From an uncultured Chitinophagaceae bacterium (GTDB taxonomy: Bacteria; Bacteroidota; Bacteroidia; Chitinophagales; Chitinophagaceae), in the NCBI GenBank assembly GCA_946885665.1, contig CAMPGT010000137.1, positions 1-10,531 on the forward strand: a stretch of DNA of 10,531 bases, given 5' to 3'. Shown here piece after piece: positions 5,785 through 10,531 of the stretch. The position numbers and the translations under genes are program-made. The notes below the pieces were generated by a model. That model searched no databases, was not told the origin of the DNA, and was given only the letters and a program-made list of their open reading frames with translations. Position 1 is the first letter of the stretch. Each line of letters begins with the position of its first letter.

Positions 5785-8337
5785 ATGTACATTATGAAAT
5801 CAGGACATTTGATGGCTGTAGTATTTGCGGCCCTCCCCTTCACTTTTTTATCGCAATACTGTTTCGCGCAATCAGCAGATGCGCAGTCTTTCAAAATCAA
5901 CGAACTGGAGTACCTGGAGCGCCCAGGAGTAAGTGTAATGCTTGCGCATGATTATTACCCTGGCGGACATCAGAGCGGTATCAGCATCATTCAAAACGGA
6001 CTTCGCATCGGATCCAACGGCGACATCCGCCTGGAGCCAACGCCCGGTCCCGGTCATGCACAACCGAAGCCGGGAGAGCGGCACGTGGACCGCGCCAACA
6101 ATATCATCAGCGTGCGCATGCAATATCCCGACAGCAGCAAGGACCGTAAAGGATTCGGCCCCATCATTTATCCCGACCTGAACCTCGCATACAACGTGAA
6201 GATCCATCCCGAAGGAAAGGCCTTTCGCGTGACGGTTGACCTTGAAGAACCTTTACCCGCAGAATGGGTGGGTAAAGTGGGATTCATCTTCGAACTGTTT
6301 CCGGGAAATCTTTTTGGCAAAACTTATTACATGGACAAACAGTTTGGGATATTTCCCAGGCAGGCCAATGGTCCGGGCACACGTAACAAAGACGGCATCT
6401 ATGAAATCAAGCCCCTCGCCGCAGGAAAAATGCTTTCCGTAGCACCTGAAAACGAAAGGCTCAGGATCACTTTCGAGAATCTAAAAGATCAAAACCTTCA
6501 ACTGCTCGATGGCAGGGCGCTTGTACAAAGCGGCTGGTTCATTGTGCGGTCGGCAATACCCGCGGGCGCCACCAAAAATGCTGTAGAATGGCTGATTACG
6601 CCGCACGCCGTTCCCGGATGGAAATACGAGCCCGTTGTGCAGGTATCACAGGTAGGCTATCATCCGGCGCAGCAAAAAGTTGCAGTAATAGAAATTGACA
6701 AAACAGATAAACGGCGCCTCCCTGCAACGCTGTATCGCGTGTCGGAAAAAGGCGGTTTGACAAAAGTGCTTCAGGCCAACCCTAAAGAATGGGGAAAGTT
6801 TTTACGCTATAATTATTTGCAGTTCGATTTTTCTTCTGTTCGCCAACCGGGCATGTACGAGGTGCAATACGGAGATTACCGCAGCGACCCGTTCCAGATC
6901 GATGCCGATGTATTTAAACGCCATGTGTGGCAGCCGGTGCTGGAATATTTTCTGCCCGTGCAGATGTGCCACATGCGGATCAACGACCGCTCACGCGTAT
7001 GGCACGGCCTATGCCACATGGATGATGCGCGAATGGCGCTCACTAATCACAACCACTTCGACGGCTACAAACAGGGTGAATCAACGTTAACCAAATACAA
7101 ACCGGGCGAATCGGTTCCCGGGCTGAATATCGGCGGTTGGCACGATGCAGGAGATTATGACATGCGCGTGGAGTCGCAGGCCACCGAAGTGCATATTCTT
7201 TCGATGATGTACGAACAGTTTGCGCTCAACTACGACAACACCAGTATCAACCAGGAAACACATATGGTGGAGATGCAGCAGCCCGACGGTAAAAACGACC
7301 TGCTGCAACAAATCGAGCACGGCGCATTGACTGTTGTTGGGGGGTATAAGTCGCTGGGCAGATTGTACCGCGGCATTATCGCGCCCACGCGCAGGCAATA
7401 TTCGCATTTAGGCGATGCGGCAACGATGACCGACAACAAGCCCTACCCTTCCAGCGAAATGGACCTGACGTTCATGGAACTTCATACGAACAACCGCCTC
7501 ATCAATGGCACCAGCATGGTTAGTGGCGAAGCCAATGCTCCCGACGACAGGTGGGTGTTCACGGAAGAAAATCCCCGGCGCGAACTCGAGGTGGCAGCGG
7601 GAATGGCCGCCGCCGCGCGCGTCTTGAAAAACTACAATGCTGCGCTTGCTGCGGATTGCATGAAGCTCGCAACTGAATTGTGGGACAGAACGAAAGAAAA
7701 AAATCCTCTTCAGCGCGTGCAGCTTGCAGTGGAGTTGCTGCAGGCAACGGGCGAAAAAAAATACGCTGATTTTCTCACCGCCAATATTTACGCCATCACG
7801 AAAAATATTGACCGGGTGGGTTGGCTCGTGGGCCGCTCAATACCTTTAATTAAGAATACGCAATATCGTGACGCCATTACCGCCGCTGTCAAACGGTATC
7901 GTGTCGTTGTGGATGGATTGGAGAAGAAAACACCATACGGCATACCGTACGAGCCCAACATCTGGGGTGCGGGCTGGACCATCCAGGAATTTGGCGTGCA
8001 GCAATATTTTCTTCACCGTGCATTCCCGGAAATATTTCCAAAGACGTTGATGCTCGATGCAATGAATTTTGTTTTGGGTGTGCATCCGGGTTCAAACACG
8101 TCATCTTTTGCTTCGGGAGTGGGTTCGCGGTCGCTCACTGTTGCTTATGGCGTTAACCGTGCCGACTGGTCGTACATACCAGGAGGTGTGGCTTCGGGTA
8201 CCGCGCTCATCCGGCCGGATTTTCCGGAGTTGCTGCACTGGCCGTTCTTGTGGCAGCAAACAGAGTATGTGCTTGGCGGCGGCAGCTCCAATCTTATGTT
8301 CATGGTTGTCGCGGCTGATCAGTTGTTGAATGAGTAA
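5785..8337 (+). CDS. Secreted glycoside hydrolase family 9 protein, multidomain
   Basis: The 850-residue product has a signal peptide ending near CFAQ (residue 29). An in-frame ATG at 5794 gives the more usual MKSGHLMAVV start and may be the true one. Residues about 30-280 are a beta-rich region I cannot assign (includes AHDYYPGGHQSG and GPGTRNKDG). Residues about 284-376 match the Ig-like CelD_N domain that precedes GH9 catalytic domains ('VSQVGYHPAQQKVAVIEI ... QPGMYEVQYGDYRSDPF'). The catalytic (alpha/alpha)6 part runs from about 380 to the end. It contains GGWHDAGDY, with Asp454 and Asp457 as the catalytic-base pair, and QTEYVLGGG with Glu827 as the probable acid. Family members are inverting beta-glycosidases, mainly endo- or exo-beta-1,4-glucanases. 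The usual GH9 HHR substrate-binding motif is not apparent; 'AYGVNRADWSYIPGG' (about 787-801) lies in its place. No T9SS sorting domain or clear lipobox is present. Confidence 0.9.
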   Translation: MYIMKSGHLMAVVFAALPFTFLSQYCFAQSADAQSFKINELEYLERPGVSVMLAHDYYPGGHQSGISIIQNGLRIGSNGDIRLEPTPGPGHAQPKPGERHVDRANNIISVRMQYPDSSKDRKGFGPIIYPDLNLAYNVKIHPEGKAFRVTVDLEEPLPAEWVGKVGFIFELFPGNLFGKTYYMDKQFGIFPRQANGPGTRNKDGIYEIKPLAAGKMLSVAPENERLRITFENLKDQNLQLLDGRALVQSGWFIVRSAIPAGATKNAVEWLITPHAVPGWKYEPVVQVSQVGYHPAQQKVAVIEIDKTDKRRLPATLYRVSEKGGLTKVLQANPKEWGKFLRYNYLQFDFSSVRQPGMYEVQYGDYRSDPFQIDADVFKRHVWQPVLEYFLPVQMCHMRINDRSRVWHGLCHMDDARMALTNHNHFDGYKQGESTLTKYKPGESVPGLNIGGWHDAGDYDMRVESQATEVHILSMMYEQFALNYDNTSINQETHMVEMQQPDGKNDLLQQIEHGALTVVGGYKSLGRLYRGIIAPTRRQYSHLGDAATMTDNKPYPSSEMDLTFMELHTNNRLINGTSMVSGEANAPDDRWVFTEENPRRELEVAAGMAAAARVLKNYNAALAADCMKLATELWDRTKEKNPLQRVQLAVELLQATGEKKYADFLTANIYAITKNIDRVGWLVGRSIPLIKNTQYRDAITAAVKRYRVVVDGLEKKTPYGIPYEPNIWGAGWTIQEFGVQQYFLHRAFPEIFPKTLMLDAMNFVLGVHPGSNTSSFASGVGSRSLTVAYGVNRADWSYIPGGVASGTALIRPDFPELLHWPFLWQQTEYVLGGGSSNLMFMVVAADQLLNE

Positions 8338-8418
8338 GCTAATAATAAGGGAGATGACAATCTTTCTACAATACAAAAGGAAAAGCTACGCAACATGGCC
8401 AGCGCAGCCCAGGCATAT

Positions 8419-8435
8419 GAATAAAGCGTTTATTC
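8419..8435. repeat. Perfect 7-3-7 inverted repeat in convergent intergenic gap
   Basis: GAATAAA-GCG-TTTATTC is a perfect dyad, and ATAT flanks extend the pairing if one bulged G is allowed. It sits in the 207-base gap (8338-8544) between the convergent GH9 and HTH_34 genes. It could be a weak bidirectional terminator or a protein site, but the stem is A/T-rich and no clear T-tract follows on either strand. Nothing else of note was seen in this gap. Confidence 0.25.
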
Positions 8436-8544
8436 GATATCTCCTCCCAGGACAATTGAAGGGATGATCGAGTTAAAAATGTATGAGAAAAAATTAAAGC
8501 AGAAGGCTTTGACAAGGCTGATTTTTCACTTCAACGCAGCAATA

Positions 8545-8844
8545 TCAGCTTATTGACCTTATCATTTTTTCGAGGGCGTCGACATGAGCTTTGAAGGCTT
8601 TCTCGCCTGCCTTCGTAATGGTGTAGGTGGTGTTTGTCTTTCTCCCGATAAAACCTTTTTGCACTTTAATAAAACCATTTTCTTCCAAACTCTTGATGTG
8701 CGACGCGAGATTGCCATCGGTGATCTCTATCAATTCTTTCAACTGATTGAAATTGACGTGCTCATTCACCATGAGAACACTCATGATGCCCAGGCGAACC
8801 CTGCTGTCAAAAAGTTTATTAAGATTTTCTATCGGATTCTTCAT
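8545..8844 (-). CDS. Winged-helix transcriptional regulator (HTH_34 / ArsR-like)
   Basis: The 99-residue product is a single compact winged-helix DNA-binding domain. 'LFDSRVRLGIMSVLMVNEHVNF' is helix 1, 'NQLKELIEITDGNLASHIKSLEENGFI' is the helix-turn-helix with the recognition helix around NLASHIKSLEE, and 'KVQKGFIGRKTNTTYTITKAGEKAF' is the wing. This matches the winged-helix family in which small Bacteroidota regulators of this size fall (HTH_34), distantly related to ArsR and MarR. No metal-binding cysteine pair or ligand domain is visible, so the signal is unknown. The gene lies 9 bases downstream of the membrane-protein gene on the same strand, so the two are almost certainly co-transcribed. 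Regulation of its own operon through the dyad at 9478-9494 is a plausible inference. Confidence 0.9.
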   Translation of the reverse strand: MKNPIENLNKLFDSRVRLGIMSVLMVNEHVNFNQLKELIEITDGNLASHIKSLEENGFIKVQKGFIGRKTNTTYTITKAGEKAFKAHVDALEKMIRSIS

Positions 8845-8853
8845 ACTGGATAA

Positions 8854-9471
8854 TTAACGCTCGTACCTCCACCACATCATAACACCATAAACAATGTGCA
8901 TTATCCCAAATCCTAATGCCCACAGCAACAGCCACTGACCGGGGTACGCCAGCGCAAGTACGCCAAGAGCAATTTCAACGTAACCTAAATACCGTATCTC
9001 GCCGATTGTGTACTTGCTTCCGTTGATCAGCGCCAATCCATAAAAAATCAACGTGTAAGGTCCGATCAGCGAATAATTTTCAGAAACGATCAATTGAAGA
9101 ATGACGATACCGCCAACAATCATCGGCAGCATTGTGTTCCACAACAGCCTTCTCGCCATCTGCCCCCAAATAGGCGTTCCCTGCCGTTTGCTGCGCAAAT
9201 ACGTAAAGAGAAAAGCCGTAATGAACGCTGCTGTGAAAACAACGGCAGCAATCGTTGCGATCTTCCAGATCAATGCCTCCTGCGATGCGGCATCGCCCGA
9301 CCCGCTTTTATAATAACCGGAAAGTGCACGCCCCGTAAAAAACGCGCCCGCAAGTCCGCAAACACCTGCCGCTATCCCACTCCAGCCGCTCAGGCTGATA
9401 AAGCGGCTACTTTTCTCCATCATCCGTTTGATGTCGTTAAGCGTGTCCAGTGAAGTCGTGTCGGTAGCCAT
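8854..9471 (-). CDS. Six-helix integral membrane protein of unknown function
   Basis: From the ATG at 9471 the product has 205 residues. It begins with a soluble, polar segment (MATDTTSLDTLNDIKRMMEK) and continues with about six hydrophobic helices near residues 26-46, 68-92, 108-128, 134-150, 160-175 and 178-197, ending in a basic WWRYER tail. I do not recognise a characterised family and see no transporter or enzyme motif. The frame is open to an ATG at 9531, but that would run through the upstream dyad and adds 20 residues unlike the polar N-terminus, so 9471 is preferred. It is the first gene of a pair with the HTH_34 regulator. Such pairing suggests that the membrane protein either senses a condition for the regulator or is its main target; the sequence does not distinguish these. 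Confidence 0.82.
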   Translation of the reverse strand: MATDTTSLDTLNDIKRMMEKSSRFISLSGWSGIAAGVCGLAGAFFTGRALSGYYKSGSGDAASQEALIWKIATIAAVVFTAAFITAFLFTYLRSKRQGTPIWGQMARRLLWNTMLPMIVGGIVILQLIVSENYSLIGPYTLIFYGLALINGSKYTIGEIRYLGYVEIALGVLALAYPGQWLLLWALGFGIMHIVYGVMMWWRYER

Positions 9472-9477
9472 AAAAGT

Positions 9478-9494
9478 GCTTTGTACAACAAAGC
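9478..9494. promoter_or_regulatory. Perfect 7-3-7 dyad, candidate operator for the downstream operon
   Basis: GCTTTGT-ACA-ACAAAGC is a perfect inverted repeat of seven bases per arm. On the minus strand it ends six bases before the ATG at 9471 of the membrane-protein/HTH_34 operon. The size and spacing fit a site for a dimeric winged-helix repressor, and the operon encodes one, so autoregulation is a reasonable inference. As RNA it could instead form a hairpin over the ribosome-binding region. Confidence 0.45.
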
Positions 9495-9622
9495 AAACAA
9501 TATTTCCTGACAATTCCAAATAAGGGTTCAAAAGCGAACGCGCATCTGCGTTATCCCGGGATGATGACTGCAGATATGTTGTATATTCAACCGCAAAAGA
9601 GGCTTAGACCAAATTTTATTGA

Positions 9623-10519
9623 ATGCGACCATTTCCCGCAATTTATTCCACTCTCAGCCCCGGCGCGCTTGCTGTTCTCCTCTCCGAAAAATACGGCCTG
9701 CAAAATGTTCATTGCAAGTTATTAGTACGGGGTGTTGGTGACACTTATTTGGTGGAATCATCGTCGGAGCGTTTCATCCTTCGCATCTACCATGCCGTCC
9801 ACCGAAGCCTGCCGCAGATTCTGGAAGAACTGCATTTGCTTTTGGAATTAAAACAAGCAAAGGTAGCAGTGGCATACCCTCTGCATGATCACTCAGGAGC
9901 AATCGTTCAAGCGCTGAATGCAGTTGAAGGTACGCGGTACGCGGCGCTGTTCATCTACGCACCCGGAAGTGTCGCAAGATTATTGAACGAAAACCAGTTG
10001 CGCAACCTGGGAAGAGAAATGGCGCGGTTTCACCGGGTTTCGTCAACAATGACCCCTGGAAACAGCCGCTGGAATTTCAACCTCGACACCACCCTCTTCA
10101 GGCCTTTGGAAATGCTGAAGCCCGTATTTGCCGAAGATCCCGAAAGTTACACCTGGCTGAAGGAGGCAGCAAATGAAGTAAAAACAATGCTGGCATGCCT
10201 CGATACTTCGCAATTTTCCACCGGGTATTGCCATTTTGATTTCCTGCCCAAAAATCTTCATTTTGAGGGCGACGCTGTCACCATTTTCGATTTCGATTTT
10301 ATGGGTCATGGGTGGACAGTAAACGACGTAATGACTTTCTGGCAACATCTGCAATTGGACGTTTATACCGGCAGGATGACTCAAAAAGCGGCCGACGATT
10401 CTTTTGCAATTTTTCTTGATGCATACCGGCAATTGCATCCGCTAAGCGAACAGGAATTGGCCGCGATACCTTATCTCAGCCTGGGTTTTTGGTTGTTCTT
10501 GAATAATTCTTCACTTTGA
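9623..10519 (+). CDS. APH / homoserine kinase type II-like phosphotransferase
   Basis: The 298-residue cytoplasmic product has the protein-kinase-like fold of the aminoglycoside phosphotransferase family. The N-lobe shows 'LLVRGVGDTYLVES' (glycine loop) and 'RFILRIYH', with Arg where many kinases have Lys, as is common in this subgroup. The catalytic loop is HFDFLPKN (His204, Asp206, Asn211), and 'IFDFDFMGHG' holds the metal-binding Asp223 and/or Asp225. Bacteroidota members are usually annotated simply as phosphotransferase enzyme family; the substrate may be an amino acid, sugar or small alcohol, and antibiotic resistance should not be assumed. The C-terminus stops abruptly at 'SLGFWLFLNNSSL', where I would expect tens of further residues from memory of relatives, so it may be shortened or frameshifted. 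The gene is divergent from the membrane-protein operon, with 151 bases between start codons. Confidence 0.85.
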   Translation: MRPFPAIYSTLSPGALAVLLSEKYGLQNVHCKLLVRGVGDTYLVESSSERFILRIYHAVHRSLPQILEELHLLLELKQAKVAVAYPLHDHSGAIVQALNAVEGTRYAALFIYAPGSVARLLNENQLRNLGREMARFHRVSSTMTPGNSRWNFNLDTTLFRPLEMLKPVFAEDPESYTWLKEAANEVKTMLACLDTSQFSTGYCHFDFLPKNLHFEGDAVTIFDFDFMGHGWTVNDVMTFWQHLQLDVYTGRMTQKAADDSFAIFLDAYRQLHPLSEQELAAIPYLSLGFWLFLNNSSL

Positions 10520-10531
10520 TTTTCTATAGCC

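Noticed and set aside
9623..10519. Aminoglycoside resistance gene.
   Set aside because: The fold and HxDxxxxN motif are shared by many small-molecule kinases; nothing in the sequence points to a resistance enzyme or a mobile context.
1..10531. Mobile element, phage, CRISPR or defence-island content.
   Set aside because: No transposase, integrase, terminal repeats, spacer-repeat pattern or known defence domain was seen on either strand.

Overview
The window looks like Bacteroidota chromosome, most likely from the Chitinophagaceae or a near relative. This rests on three things: an ECF sigma / FecR-type anti-sigma pair, a secreted protein with a type IX secretion (T9SS) C-terminal sorting domain, and protein families typical of that phylum (DUF4142, HTH_34 regulator, Bacteroidota-style GH9 and GH16). 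Taxonomy is inferred from these families, not from a marker gene. No tRNA, rRNA, CRISPR array, insertion sequence or phage gene was seen.

Layout. Positions 1-926 (minus strand) hold an ECF sigma-70 factor followed by the first 86 codons of a FecR-like anti-sigma factor that runs off the left edge. Divergent from them, 1197-3351 (plus) is a two-gene operon: a LamG-type secreted protein with a T9SS sorting domain, and a secreted alpha/beta hydrolase whose start codon lies one base after the preceding stop. Next on the plus strand come a small DUF1801-like protein (3421-3849) and a secreted GH16 glycosidase (3897-4775). A 61-residue hypothetical protein (4782-4967, minus) converges on the GH16 gene. 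A secreted DUF4142 protein (5068-5679) and a large secreted GH9 glycosidase (5785-8337) follow on the plus strand. The right end has a minus-strand pair, a six-helix membrane protein and an HTH_34 winged-helix regulator (9471-8545), and a divergent APH/homoserine-kinase-II-like phosphotransferase (9623-10519).

How they may work together. GH16 (EIDFE motif) and GH9 (DAGDY motif) point to beta-glucan or related beta-linked polysaccharide breakdown. The LamG protein and alpha/beta hydrolase could add surface binding and ester removal. The sigma/FecR pair is the kind that usually answers a TonB-dependent transducer, but no SusC/SusD pair is visible, so this is not a complete classical polysaccharide utilisation locus. 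The right-hand regulator/membrane-protein pair and the kinase look like a separate unit.

The least explained pieces are: the roughly 250-residue N-terminal region of the GH9 protein and the absence of the usual GH9 HHR motif; a perfect 7-3-7 dyad directly upstream of the membrane-protein/regulator operon; and the abrupt C-terminus of the kinase. I did not find clear evidence of a wholly new system.
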